Positions 41,001-49,429 of a DNA stretch of 64,000 nucleotides are shown one piece after another (the stretch's first letter is position 1; each line of letters opens with the position of its first letter). The notes beneath the pieces are model-generated. The model searched no databases and was not told the DNA's origin. It worked only from the letters and a program-made list of their open reading frames with translations. Source of the stretch: Streptomyces sp. DH-12. Its GTDB lineage: Bacteria; Actinomycetota; Actinomycetes; Streptomycetales; Streptomycetaceae. The position numbers and the translations under genes were made by a program. The stretch spans positions 806,001 to 870,000 of the forward strand of contig NZ_PPFB01000001.1 in the NCBI RefSeq assembly GCF_002899455.1. Direction: 5' to 3'.

Positions 41001-41567
41001 ATGTCTGTTCGCATCCTCGCCCTCGTCGGCAGCCTCCGCGCCGGCTCGCACAACCGTCAGCTGGCCGAGGCCGCCGTCAAGCTCGCCCCCGCGGGCGCCG
41101 AGATCGCACTCCACGAGGGGCTGGCGGAGATCCCGTTCTACAACGAGGACATCGACGTCGAGGGCGGCGTGCCGGCCGCCGCCGCCCGGCTGCGCGAGGC
41201 CGCCGCGGGCGCGGACGCGCTGCTGCTCTTCACCCCGGAGTACAACGGCACGATCCCGGCCGTGCTGAAGAACGCCATCGACTGGCTGTCCCGGCCGTTC
41301 GGCGCCGGCGCCATCGGCGGAAAGCCGGTCGTCGTGGTCGGCACCGCCTTCGGCCAGTACGGCGGCGTCTGGGCGCAGGACGAGGCCCGCAAGGCCGTGG
41401 GCATCGCCGGCGGCAAGGTCGTCGAGGACATCAAGCTGTCCATCCCCGGCTCCGTGACCCGTTTCGCCGAGACCCACCCGGCCGACGACAGCGAGGTCGC
41501 CGAGCAGCTGGCGGAGGTCCTGAACCGCCTGCACGCCCTGGTCGACGGCGAGCGGACCGCTGCCTGA
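41001..41567 (+). CDS. NADPH-dependent FMN reductase
   Basis: 188-aa flavodoxin-fold reductase. The phosphate-binding GSLRAGSHNRQLA (about 11-23), the FTPEYNGTIPAVLKNAIDWLSR family motif near residue 77-98, and FGQYGGVWAQDEAR are all present, as in ChrR/YieF-type quinone reductases. It uses NADPH to reduce flavin or quinones in two-electron steps. ATG 41001 has TTGGAG ten bases upstream. A strong terminator follows. Control by the divergent TetR regulator is inferred from the paired operators. Confidence 0.9.
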   Translation: MSVRILALVGSLRAGSHNRQLAEAAVKLAPAGAEIALHEGLAEIPFYNEDIDVEGGVPAAAARLREAAAGADALLLFTPEYNGTIPAVLKNAIDWLSRPFGAGAIGGKPVVVVGTAFGQYGGVWAQDEARKAVGIAGGKVVEDIKLSIPGSVTRFAETHPADDSEVAEQLAEVLNRLHALVDGERTAA

Positions 41568-41577
41568 CGCACACGTC

Positions 41578-41617
41578 CTGGGAGGGGCCGGAAGCGGATG
41601 CTTCCGGCCCCTCCCAG
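41578..41617 (+). terminator. Very strong intrinsic hairpin
   Basis: A perfect 18-bp stem (41578-41595 with 41600-41617) and a GGAT loop, 10 bp after the FMN reductase stop. There is no U-run. Confidence 0.88.
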
Positions 41618-41859
41618 CGCTCGGGGGCGCCGCCGACCGCCGCCGGCGGGACCGGCGGAACCAGTCCCGCCGCCCTTCACGCCGGCAGCCGGCCGCCCGG
41701 GACGCCCCGCGCGGCCGGTCCGCGAGGCCGCCCCGGCCACCGGACACCACGGGGGCGCCCACGCAGGCCGGAGGTCTCCCCGGATCCCGTGTCACCGGAC
41801 GGACGGACCCCGGCCGTCCCCCGCCCGCACCGCCGCCGTGGCAGGCCGCCCGTCGTGGT

Positions 41860-42150
41860 GGACCGGTGTCGACGTCGTGGCCGACCGCGGAGGCGTCCTC
41901 GTCGCCGTGACCGAGACGGCCCGGTCCCGCTCATCCCGTCCGCGAGGGCCTCGACGCACAGTCCGTACACCGCGCCCTCGACGCAGCCGCCGGGCACCGA
42001 ACCGGTCACCGTGCCGTCCCGGCCGGCGGCGAGGGCGGCGCCCGGACCGCGGGACGCGTTGCCGCCCACGGGGACGACAGTGGCCATGGCGAGCTCCCGG
42101 CCCTCGGCCGGCGGCGCCGCAGGTCGCCGGCGAGGTCGAGCGTGCCGACC
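41860..42150 (-). pseudogene. Frameshifted XdhC/CoxI-family relic
   Basis: The minus strand from about 42120 encodes EGRELAMATVVPVGGN, RGPGAALAAGRDGTVTGSVPGGCVEGAVY, the N-terminal signature of XdhC proteins, which help mature molybdenum hydroxylases. The frame then leaves homology at about 41935, and the next conserved piece (GHGDEDASAVGHD) is found in another frame. An N-terminal piece (DLAGDLRR) is in yet another. The C-terminal Rossmann part is missing. The flanking sequence 41618-42357 holds no intact gene, and no xdhAB genes adjoin it. Confidence 0.7.
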
Positions 42151-42357
42151 GGGCCGCCGGGGCCGTGGCCCTCGATCCGGACGGCCTCGACGTGCGGCAC
42201 GCCGGCGTGGGCGGCGACGTGGCAGCCGGCCGGGTCGGCGCCGTGCAGGGCGCCCGGGACCGGGTGGCGCTGTGCTGGACGCACGGCCTGCGGGACGGTG
42301 TGACGTGCGCGGTCGTGCGGGCGCCGCGGTGACGCGGGGCCGGGCGGGCGCGACGGG

Positions 42358-43263
42358 TCAGGCGACCGCCGCGGGGGCCAGTTCGCGCAGCTCGTGGAGG
42401 GCCGCCGCGACGGCCGGGCGGGCGTGGCCGCCGGTGCGGGTGGCGGTGAGGAGTCTGCGGTGGGGGTCGCCCGTGCAGCGGACGCGGGTGATCGGGAGGT
42501 GCGGGGTGACGTGGGCCAGGCGTGGGATCAGGGCCACGCCGAGGCCGTGGGCCACGAGATGCGCCGTCGCGTTCCAGTCGCCGGCGTGGTGGACGACCTC
42601 CGGGGCGAAGCCGGCCGCGCCGCACGCGGCCATGACCTGGAGCCGGCACGGGCTCTCCGGCACCGGGGCGATCCACGGCTCGCGCGCCGCCTCGGCCAGG
42701 CCGATCCGGTCCCGCCCGGCCAGCGCGTGCCCGTCCGGCACCACCAGGTCGAACGGGTCGTCCAGCAGCGGCTGCTGGTCGAACCGCGTGTCGCTCATCG
42801 GCGGGTTGTGCGGGGTGGACTCCACCACGGCCAGGTCGGCGGCGCCCTCGAAGAGCAGGTCGAAGATGCCCGGTACCGCCGCCTCCGTGACCCGTACCGA
42901 CAGCCTCGGGTGGCGCTCGCCGAGCCGGGCCGCCAACGGCGCGAGCAGCACCGAGACGGCCACCGGGAAACCGGTCACCCGCAGCACCCCGGCCGGGTCG
43001 CCGTGATCGGCGCGCAGATCCAGCTCGGCCTGGTCCCAGCGGGCCTGAATGGCGTCGGCGTGCGCCAGCAGGCTCTCGGCGGCCGGGGTGAGGCGCACCC
43101 CGCGGCCCTGGGGTTCCAGCAGGTCGACGCCGAGGTCGCGGGCGAGCTGGCGGATCTGCTGGGAGGCGGCCGAAGGCGTGAAGTGCAGGGCGCGGGCGGC
43201 CGCGGTGACCGTGCCGTAGTGGGCGACCGCTCGGAGAACGTGGAGCCGGCGCAGGTCAATCAT
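42358..43263 (-). CDS. LysR family transcriptional regulator
   Basis: 301-aa regulator. The winged helix-turn-helix MIDLRRLHVLRAVAHYGTVTAAARALHFTPSAASQQIRQLARDLG is followed by a periplasmic-binding-like effector domain (residues 90-295) with FDLVVPDGHALAG and VAHGLGVALIPRLA. ATG 43263 begins the family N-terminus. It diverges from the small zinc-ribbon protein gene across 161 bp containing the 9-bp repeat array, so it may control that gene or a target elsewhere. Confidence 0.87.
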   Translation of the reverse strand: MIDLRRLHVLRAVAHYGTVTAAARALHFTPSAASQQIRQLARDLGVDLLEPQGRGVRLTPAAESLLAHADAIQARWDQAELDLRADHGDPAGVLRVTGFPVAVSVLLAPLAARLGERHPRLSVRVTEAAVPGIFDLLFEGAADLAVVESTPHNPPMSDTRFDQQPLLDDPFDLVVPDGHALAGRDRIGLAEAAREPWIAPVPESPCRLQVMAACGAAGFAPEVVHHAGDWNATAHLVAHGLGVALIPRLAHVTPHLPITRVRCTGDPHRRLLTATRTGGHARPAVAAALHELRELAPAAVA

Positions 43264-43362
43264 GAAGTCGAGGCTTCACAATGGCGTGCGCAAAGTCAAC
43301 CTGGACGTGAACATAACCGACGGCGCACCCTTGACGTGTCACGACCGACGACAGACACACGA

Positions 43363-43407
43363 GTCACGTGAGACACGTGAGACACGTGAGACACGTGAGA
43401 CACGTGA
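43363..43407 (+). repeat. Five 9-bp tandem repeats, each containing CACGTG
   Basis: Units gtcacgtga then four times gacacgtga, head to tail, in the leader of the small zinc-ribbon gene, ending 17 bp before its start. Every unit has the palindromic hexamer CACGTG. Such an array could be a multi-site operator or a length-variable switch of promoter spacing. Confidence 0.9.
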
Positions 43408-43424
43408 GGATCCGAGGAGTCGCC

Positions 43425-43664
43425 ATGACCAGCACGACCGGCGCCACGGGCACGACCGGCACCGCCTGCCCCTACTGCGGGTGGCCGGACCGGGCGGAGC
43501 CGTTCCGGGTCGTCTCGCGGCACGCCACCGCGGCGGGCAGCACCGTGTGGACGCGCTGCGGCTGCGGCTCGCTGCAGGTCCGCGCGGTGGACGCGCGGGG
43601 CATGCGCGTCGTGTCCCGCAGCCGGCCCGCCGACGTCCCGGGGGCCCGGACCGACGGCAGGTGA
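43425..43664 (+). CDS. Small zinc-ribbon-like protein
   Basis: 79-aa protein. After a Thr/Gly-rich start (TSTTGATGTTGT) it has ACPYCGWPDRAEPF and later WTRCGCGSLQVR, two cysteine pairs that could bind zinc. A basic, disordered tail follows. I do not recognise a family. ATG 43425 has GAGGAG six bases upstream, placing the start after the repeat array, although the frame stays open through it. Codon use looks like its neighbours. Confidence 0.7.
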   Translation: MTSTTGATGTTGTACPYCGWPDRAEPFRVVSRHATAAGSTVWTRCGCGSLQVRAVDARGMRVVSRSRPADVPGARTDGR

Positions 43665-43787
43665 CCAGCGGGTGGGCGGACCGGCTTGACAGGCGGTTCG
43701 CCCCGGCCGTACTCATCGCGTAGTGATCGCGTACCGGCCGAGGGCGGCCGGTGACCGGGGACCCGGGTGCGGGCAGGAGGCGTGGAC

Positions 43788-44972
43788 GTGCGGAGACTCC
43801 CCTTGTCCGGGGTGACGGTGGTGACCGTGGAGCAGGCCGTGGCCGCGCCCTACGCCACCCGGCAGCTGGCCGATCTCGGCGCCCGGGTGATCAAGGTGGA
43901 GCGGCCGGGCGAGGGCGACTTCGCCCGTCGCTACGACACCGCCGTGCACGGCACGTCCAGCTACTTCGTGTGGATCAACCGCTCGAAGGAGTCCCTCACC
44001 CTCGACCTGAAGGATCCGCGCGGACTGGACATCCTGCACGAACTGCTCGCGGACGCCGATGTGTTCGTGCAGAACCTCGCGCCGGGCGCGGCCGGCCGGC
44101 TCGGACTGGGCGCCGAGGACCTGGCCCGCCGTCATCCGCGGCTGATCCCCTGCGCGATCTCCGGCTGGGGCACCACCGGCCCGTGGGCCGGCCGCAAGGC
44201 GTACGACCTGCTGGTGCAGTGCCAGACGGGTCTGGTGTCGCTCACCGGCACCCCGGAGGAGACCGCCCGCACGGGCATCTCCGTCGCCGACATCGCCGCC
44301 GGGATGTACGCCTACAGCGGTGTGCTCACCGCCCTCTACACCCGCGCCACCACCGGCGAGGCGCACCCCGTGGAGGTGTCCCTGTTCGAGGCGCTGGCGG
44401 AGTGGATGGGGCAGCCCGCCTACTACACCCGGTACGGCGGCGCCCAGCCGCCGCGGCTGGGCACCCAGCACGCGACGATCGCCCCGTACGGCACGTACCG
44501 GGCCGCGGACGGCCGCGAGGTGCTGTTCTCCGTCCAGAACGAACGCGAGTGGGCCGCGCTGTGCCGGGAGTTCCTCGCCCGGCCGGAGCTGACCGACGAC
44601 CCGCGGTTCGCGACGGGTCCGGACCGCGTGGCGCACCGGGAGGAACTGAACGCGATCGTGGCGGACCGCTGTGCCCTCGACGACGCGGCGGACCTGCTCA
44701 CGGGCCTGGAGGGCATCGGCATCGCCTGCGCCGGGGTCAACGACGTCGCGGCGTTCCTCGACCACCCGGTGCTCGCCGCGCGCGGCCGGTGGCGTGAGAT
44801 CGGGGTGCCGGGCGGCACCGCGGAGGCGCTCCTCCCGCCGGCGGACCTCGCCGGCATCCCGGCGCGCATGGATCCGGTCCCGGCGGTGGGCGAACACACG
44901 GAGACGATCCTGCGCGGCCTGGGCCGCACCCCTGAGGACATCGCGGCTCTGCGGGGGGACGGGGTGATCTGA
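43788..44972 (+). CDS. CaiB/BaiF family CoA transferase
   Basis: 394-aa class III CoA transferase that moves CoA between carboxylic acids. N-terminal LSGVTVVTVEQAVAAPYATRQLADLGARVIKVERPGEGDFAR is typical. The catalytic aspartate is in GISVADIAAGMYAYSG near residue 175, and HPVEVSLFEALAEWM follows. GTG 43788 has AGGAGG seven bases upstream; GTG 43782 is too close to that site. The acid substrate is unknown, and no beta-oxidation or dehydratase genes adjoin it. Confidence 0.87.
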   Translation: MRRLPLSGVTVVTVEQAVAAPYATRQLADLGARVIKVERPGEGDFARRYDTAVHGTSSYFVWINRSKESLTLDLKDPRGLDILHELLADADVFVQNLAPGAAGRLGLGAEDLARRHPRLIPCAISGWGTTGPWAGRKAYDLLVQCQTGLVSLTGTPEETARTGISVADIAAGMYAYSGVLTALYTRATTGEAHPVEVSLFEALAEWMGQPAYYTRYGGAQPPRLGTQHATIAPYGTYRAADGREVLFSVQNEREWAALCREFLARPELTDDPRFATGPDRVAHREELNAIVADRCALDDAADLLTGLEGIGIACAGVNDVAAFLDHPVLAARGRWREIGVPGGTAEALLPPADLAGIPARMDPVPAVGEHTETILRGLGRTPEDIAALRGDGVI

Positions 44973-45140
44973 CCCGGTCGGGCGGCGCCCGGGTGGTACG
45001 CCGGACAGCGGGGATCCAGCGAGACACCGCCGGGAAGCCGCACGCCCGCCGGCGTGCGCCCGTGGCCGCGCCGCGGGGAGCCCCCCTCGCGGCCACGTGC
45101 CGGTGAGCTGGGCGGCGGAGCGCCGCCAGGGCGCCTCGCG

Positions 45141-45791
45141 CTACGCCTGCTTCCGCCCGCGCAGCGCCCCCAGCACCTCCTCGTCCGTCAGCTGGTCGAA
45201 CTCGTCGTACCACTGGCCGACGGCCATGAAGGCGGCCGGTGCGTGGAGGCAGATCAGGTCGTCGGTCTCGGGGCGGAGGGACGCGACGCCCGTCGGGGAG
45301 GCGACCGGGACGGCCAGGACGAGGCGGCCCGGGGCGCGGGCGCGGAGGGCACGCAGGGCCGCGCGGGCGGTGGAGCCGGTGGCCAGACCGTCGTCGATGA
45401 CGATCACCGTACGGCCGCGCGGGTCGGGCGCGGGCCTGCCCTGCCGGTAGAGCCGTTCGCGTCGCCGCAGTTCGGCGCGTTCCCGTTCGACGACGGGTGC
45501 GAGGTCGGCGTGGGTCAGGCCCAGGCCGCGCAGGGCCTCGTCGTCGTACACGGGGACGCCGTCGCCGGCCATGGCGCCGACGCCGTACTCCTCGTGCCCG
45601 GGGGCGCCCACCTTGCGGACCACGAGGACGTCGAGAGGCGTGCCGAGCGCCTCGGCGACCTCCGCGGCGACGGCGACACCGCCGCGGGGCAGCGCCAGCA
45701 CGAGGGGGTCGGGCAGGGCGCCCGCGTCCCGCTCCTGACGCAGCCGCGCGGCCAGTTCGCGTCCGGCCTGCCGGCGATCACGGAACCGCAT
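45141..45791 (-). CDS. Phosphoribosyltransferase family protein
   Basis: 216-aa type I PRTase-fold protein. FRDRRQAGRELAARL at the start and LALPRGGVAVAAEVAEALG precede the PRPP loop VIVIDDGLATGST near residue 128. It resembles the predicted phosphoribosyltransferases found beside dienelactone hydrolases or erythromycin esterases in actinobacteria, whose substrate is unknown. ATG 45791 is followed by the usual family N-terminus. Its neighbours (CoA transferase, archease) give no pathway clue. Confidence 0.85.
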   Translation of the reverse strand: MRFRDRRQAGRELAARLRQERDAGALPDPLVLALPRGGVAVAAEVAEALGTPLDVLVVRKVGAPGHEEYGVGAMAGDGVPVYDDEALRGLGLTHADLAPVVERERAELRRRERLYRQGRPAPDPRGRTVIVIDDGLATGSTARAALRALRARAPGRLVLAVPVASPTGVASLRPETDDLICLHAPAAFMAVGQWYDEFDQLTDEEVLGALRGRKQA

Positions 45792-45913
45792 GACGGTCGG
45801 CCTCCCTCCGTACGGCCAGGACAGGTCCCCGGTCGGCGTCCGCGTACCCCTCCCCCGGTGCGCGATGCGCCGCCACGGGGCATGGGGCCCGTGCGCTCGG
45901 GCAGTCGTGGTGC

Positions 45914-46369
45914 ATGGTCGGTGACACGGGTGACCCGGGGCAGGCGCCAGGACCGGACCGCAGCGGGCACCGCTCGGTGGCGCAGGAGGACGAGGTACGG
46001 ATCGAGGCCTGGGCGGCGAGCCGCGAGCACTGCCTGGCGGAGGCCGTGGTGGCGATGGTGGAGTGCTTCGCCGACGTCTCCGGCGTGAGACCGACCGGCG
46101 TGGGCCGCATCCGCCTGGAGGAGGCCAGCGACGACGACCTGCTGGCCGCGCTGCTCGACGAGGTCCTGTACCGCCTGGAGGTCCATGGTCACGTGCCCGT
46201 GGACGTGGAGGCGGACGAGGCCGAGGGCGGCCTGGACGTACGGCTGGCGGTCGCGGGCCTGGCGGACGTGCGGGTCACCGGGGAGGTGCCGACGGACGTC
46301 GGCTGGGAGGACCTGCGACTGCGGCCGGGACCGTACGGCTGGTCGTGCGCGGTGACCATCGACGGCTGA
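45914..46369 (+). CDS. Archease
   Basis: 151-aa protein. After a disordered lead of about 18 residues it has GHRSVAQEDEVRIEAWAASREHCLAEAVVAMVECFADVSG, then LLAALLDEVLYRLEVHGHVPVDVEADEAEGGLDVRLAV, the archease fold with metal-binding acidic residues. Archease activates the RNA ligase RtcB used in tRNA and RNA repair. No rtcB is in this window, so its partner must lie elsewhere. The start ATG 45914 is the only reasonable one but has a poor ribosome site. Confidence 0.82.
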   Translation: MVGDTGDPGQAPGPDRSGHRSVAQEDEVRIEAWAASREHCLAEAVVAMVECFADVSGVRPTGVGRIRLEEASDDDLLAALLDEVLYRLEVHGHVPVDVEADEAEGGLDVRLAVAGLADVRVTGEVPTDVGWEDLRLRPGPYGWSCAVTIDG

Positions 46370-46559
46370 GACCGGTACGCGGCCGAAGCGGCGCGCTCAG
46401 TGGGCCGGCGCGGCGCGGCCGATGTCCGCTCGACGGCGTGGTCGGTGGTGCCGTCGGGGTCGCGCACGCCCTCCCCGTGAGGGCCCGCGCAGCTCTCCGC
46501 GCACCGTGGGAACCGGCTCGGTTTGCCCGGCCCGCCCCCGCTCGCTTGGATGGGCCGGT

Positions 46560-46579
46560 CCCCCGGCGGCCGCCGGGGG
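46560..46579. repeat. Perfect 20-bp GC palindrome before the MFS gene
   Basis: CCCCCGGCGG/CCGCCGGGGG with CCGG flanks on both sides. It would form a strong hairpin 24 bp before the GTG at 46604. If translation starts at 46550 instead, the palindrome is coding. Confidence 0.6.
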
Positions 46580-46603
46580 CCGGGTCGGCGGGGTGGGGGC
46601 CGG

Positions 46604-47839
46604 GTGGACGGGCGGCGGTCGCCGGGGTGGCGGTTCGGGTGGCTGTGGGCGGCGTACGGGGTCAGCACCTTCGGCACGCGGTTCGCGTTCGACGCGTTCG
46701 CGTTGGTCGCCCTGCTGGTGCTGGACGCCGGCCCGGCGGAGGTGTCGCTGCTGGCGGCGGTGGGCCCCGCGGTCGGCGCGGTGCTCGCGGTGCCGCTCGG
46801 GCCGTGGGTGGAGCACCGCCGCAAACGCCCGGTGATGATCGCGACGGACGTGGTCCGGTGCGCGGTGCTGCTCAGTGTGCCCGTCGCGTACGCCGTCGAC
46901 GCGCTCACCGTGGGACAGCTCCTGATGGTGTCGGTGACGGTGGCGGCGGCCGACATCACCTTCCAGGCGGCGGTCGGCGCGTACGTGAAGGACGTCGTGC
47001 CGAAGGAGGAGCTGCTGCGGGCGAACGGGCGGCTGGAGTCGACGAGCTGGACCGCGACCATGCTGGGCCCGCCGCTCGGCGGGGCGGCGATCGGTTGGTT
47101 CGGCCCGGTGACGACGGTGCTCGCCGACGCCGTGAGCTACCTGCTGTCGGCCGGTGCGCTGGGCGCGGCGGGCGGCGGCGACCGGCGGCCCGAGCGGCCG
47201 GACGCGCGGCCCCGGCTGCGGGCCGGCGACCTGCTGGACGGGTGGCGGCACATCCTGCGCAGCCGGGAACTGCGTCCGCTGTTCCTCAACACGGTGCTGG
47301 TCAACGGGCTGATCATGGCATCGTCGCCGCTGCTGGTCGTGCTGATGGTGGGCCCCCTGGGTTTCGCTCCCTGGCAGTACGGTCTGGCCTTCGCGGTGCC
47401 GTGTCTGGGCGGGCTGGTCGGCGCGCGGCTGTCGCGGCGGCTGGTGGCGCGGTTCGGGCCGCGGCGGGTGCTGCGCGTCGCGGGGACGCTGCGGGCGTGC
47501 TGGCCGCTCGGGCTGGCGTTCGTCGGGCCGGGCACGGCCGGTCTGGTCCTGGTCATGGTGATCGAGTTCGGGCTGATCACGAGCATCGGCGTGTTCAACC
47601 CGGTGTTCGCGACGCGCCGACTGGAGCGGACCCCGGCGGACCGCGTCGTCCGCACCCTGTCGGCATGGTCGGCGACCGGCAAGGCGTCGATCGCCGCGCT
47701 GACCGCGCTCTGGGGCCTGCTGGCGAGCCTCACCGGCCCCCGCACCGCCATCGCCCTCGCGGGCGTCCTGCTCCTGGCCACCCCGCTGCTGCTCCCCCGT
47801 CACTTCGACGAGGCGCACCAGGGCCCCTTGACCCCCTGA
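46604..47839 (+). CDS. Major facilitator superfamily transporter
   Basis: 411-aa membrane protein with about 12 hydrophobic helices. It starts with WRFGWLWAAYGVSTFGTRFAFDAFALVALLVLDAGPAEV, has the family loop GPWVEHRRKRPVMIATD between helices 2 and 3, and KDVVPKEELLRANGRLESTSW in the domain typical of MFS/enterobactin-exporter-like efflux proteins. Substrate unknown. GTG 46604 follows GGTGGGGG and suits helix 1; ATG 46550 is an alternative giving a basic N-terminal lead. The stop overlaps an inverted repeat. Confidence 0.8.
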   Translation: MDGRRSPGWRFGWLWAAYGVSTFGTRFAFDAFALVALLVLDAGPAEVSLLAAVGPAVGAVLAVPLGPWVEHRRKRPVMIATDVVRCAVLLSVPVAYAVDALTVGQLLMVSVTVAAADITFQAAVGAYVKDVVPKEELLRANGRLESTSWTATMLGPPLGGAAIGWFGPVTTVLADAVSYLLSAGALGAAGGGDRRPERPDARPRLRAGDLLDGWRHILRSRELRPLFLNTVLVNGLIMASSPLLVVLMVGPLGFAPWQYGLAFAVPCLGGLVGARLSRRLVARFGPRRVLRVAGTLRACWPLGLAFVGPGTAGLVLVMVIEFGLITSIGVFNPVFATRRLERTPADRVVRTLSAWSATGKASIAALTALWGLLASLTGPRTAIALAGVLLLATPLLLPRHFDEAHQGPLTP

Positions 47840-47851
47840 CAGTCGTCAGGG
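47834..47851. promoter_or_regulatory. Inverted repeat at the MFS stop
   Basis: CCCTGAC-AGTC-GTCAGGG, perfect 7-4-7. Its 14-bp core CTGACAGTCGTCAG differs by one base from the site at 48571-48584. Confidence 0.45.
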
Positions 47852-47946
47852 ACACCCGTGTCCCCCGTCCGACGCACCGGTACGCCACCCTGTCCGCCGC
47901 GGCCGCCCCGGCCTTCGGCGGGCTCACCTGGCGGCTGGATGCACGC

Positions 47947-47984
47947 GGGAGGGGGCGGGCCGGTGTTCCGGCCCGCCCCCTCCC
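47947..47984. terminator. Bidirectional hairpin between MFS and secreted-protein genes
   Basis: A perfect 17-bp stem (47947-47963 with 47968-47984), loop TGTT, then a pyrimidine run TTCCTC. It serves the two convergent genes. Confidence 0.88.
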
Positions 47985-48015
47985 TTCCTCGTGCGCGCTT
48001 CGGGGCCGGAACGGC

Positions 48016-48465
48016 TCAGTACCAGCCCGTGTTCACCAGCGGGTGCCCGTCACACGCGAGGATGGCGCGCGAGACACGCCCGTCGAGGTTGTTCCCGATC
48101 CTCGTGTAGGCATGGGTGAGGCCGGGGTCCACGGTCTCGGAGACCCAGCCGTCGGCCCGGCCCGCGCCGCTGTTGGAACGCTCCAGCACCGCCGCGCAGT
48201 TGGTGCGCGCGTTCTCGATGCGCGCGAAGGACCCGCACGCGTCGGAGTAGAAGTACTTCAGCCTCATGCCCTCGAAGGACCGGGTGGCTCCGACCTGGCG
48301 GAAGGTGCCCGCACAGCCGGAGACCGTGGGGTACTGCCCCTCCCTGGCGAAGGCCCCGTAGTTGCCGCCCGAGTACGGCGCGGCGTGGACGGACGTGGGC
48401 AGGAGGGCCATCACTGCGGCTGCGCCCCCCGCGGCCAGCAGAGTCCTGAGCGATCGGCGGCTCAT
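48016..48465 (-). CDS. Secreted protein of unknown function (DUF2690-like layout)
   Basis: 149-aa exported protein. The signal peptide MSRRSLRTLLAAGGAAAVMA to about VHA (residue 28) is of Sec type. The mature part has four cysteines (GCAG, DACGSF, TNCAAV, ACDG) able to form two disulfides and a segment LKYFYSDACGSFARIENAR that recalls the DUF2690 family of small secreted actinobacterial proteins. ATG 48465 has AGAGA upstream. Function unknown. Confidence 0.7.
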   Translation of the reverse strand: MSRRSLRTLLAAGGAAAVMALLPTSVHAAPYSGGNYGAFAREGQYPTVSGCAGTFRQVGATRSFEGMRLKYFYSDACGSFARIENARTNCAAVLERSNSGAGRADGWVSETVDPGLTHAYTRIGNNLDGRVSRAILACDGHPLVNTGWY

Positions 48466-48569
48466 GATGCCTCTTCTCTGTGTGTCGAACGGCGTTCACG
48501 GCCGGCGCCCTCGGTCGGGGCCGCCGGCCCGGTGCCGTGACCGTACGGGGCGTCAGGGCCGCCGCGGCA

Positions 48570-48585
48570 CCTGACAGTTGTCAGG
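48570..48585. promoter_or_regulatory. Inverted repeat upstream of the secreted-protein gene
   Basis: CCTGAC-AGTT-GTCAGG, perfect 6-4-6, about 105 bp before that gene and 18 bp beyond the stop of the next one. It is nearly identical to the repeat at 47834. It may be an operator, or a weak terminator for the nucleotidyltransferase gene. Confidence 0.45.
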
Positions 48586-48603
48586 GTCGGATGACGGCGT
48601 CGC

Positions 48604-49389
48604 TCACCCGCCGGCGTTCGCGGCCGCCTCCTCGACGCGTGCGGCCACCCAGGCCAGGAACGCCCGCACGTCGGCGGCGGGCAGGGTGGCCGCCTCCGCG
48701 CGGGGGCGTTCGAAGCTGGTCAGCGCCTCGGTGATCAGGGGCCGGAAGGCGGGTTCGGCCGCGGCGACGATCTCCCCCGCCCTGCGTTTGGCGAACCAGC
48801 GGCCGGTACGGCAGTGGACGGTGGCGCGGCAGCCGTTGAGCACCCGGTTGTCGGACAGGTGTCCCTCTCCGCCGGCGTGTTCCCGCACGGAGGCGCGGAG
48901 CGCGGCGAGCACCGTGGGCCGCTCCGGTGCCGCGATCACGTCCCGCGCCGACGCGCCGTACAGCGGGAGTCCCGCCTGGTGGGCGACGGAGCGGTCGATC
49001 ACGTACCAGAAGGCCGCTGCGCCGGCGGAGTCGTCATCGGCCCGTTCGGGCAGGAAGGGTCCGGTGTTGAGGTCCAGCAGGTATCCCGCCTCACCCGACG
49101 GGCGGGCGGCGAAGTCGGCCGGGTAGACGACCAGTTCCAGGCCGGCGGCCGGGCAGGGCAGCGCGGGGTGGGCCAGCGTCCCGGCCAGCGAGGCGAGGTC
49201 CGCGCGCGGCAGCGCGGGGTCCACCACGACCGTCACGTCAACGTCGCTGCGCCCGTGGCGGTAGTCGCCGAGGGCGAGCGAGCCGACGGCGAGGACGCTC
49301 ACCAGGCTGTCCCCGCAGACGGCGGAGGTACGGCGGACCAGCTCCTCCAGATAGGCGCGCAGTTCCGGCGGCGGGGAGGGACGGCTCAT
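48604..49389 (-). CDS. Aminoglycoside nucleotidyltransferase-like protein (AadA/DUF4111)
   Basis: 261-aa protein. The nucleotidyltransferase motif GSLALGDYRHGRSDVDVTVVV (GS-x-DxD) is near residue 36, and a C-terminal helical DUF4111 domain contains LNGCRATVHCRTGRWFAKRRAGE, the pattern of ANT(3'')/ANT(9) enzymes. Resistance activity is not proven; chromosomal Streptomyces homologues often have no known drug substrate. ATG 49389 has TGAGGG just upstream. Confidence 0.8.
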   Translation of the reverse strand: MSRPSPPPELRAYLEELVRRTSAVCGDSLVSVLAVGSLALGDYRHGRSDVDVTVVVDPALPRADLASLAGTLAHPALPCPAAGLELVVYPADFAARPSGEAGYLLDLNTGPFLPERADDDSAGAAAFWYVIDRSVAHQAGLPLYGASARDVIAAPERPTVLAALRASVREHAGGEGHLSDNRVLNGCRATVHCRTGRWFAKRRAGEIVAAAEPAFRPLITEALTSFERPRAEAATLPAADVRAFLAWVAARVEEAAANAGG

Positions 49390-49429
49390 GCCCTCAGTGT
49401 CCCCCAGGAGGCGCGACCGGTCCGGGTTC

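Noticed and set aside
41598..42332. A 244-codon plus-strand frame in the relic zone
   Set aside because: Arginine/proline-rich and antisense to the XdhC remnant. Its last 50 codons look slightly protein-like, but I cannot match them to a family.
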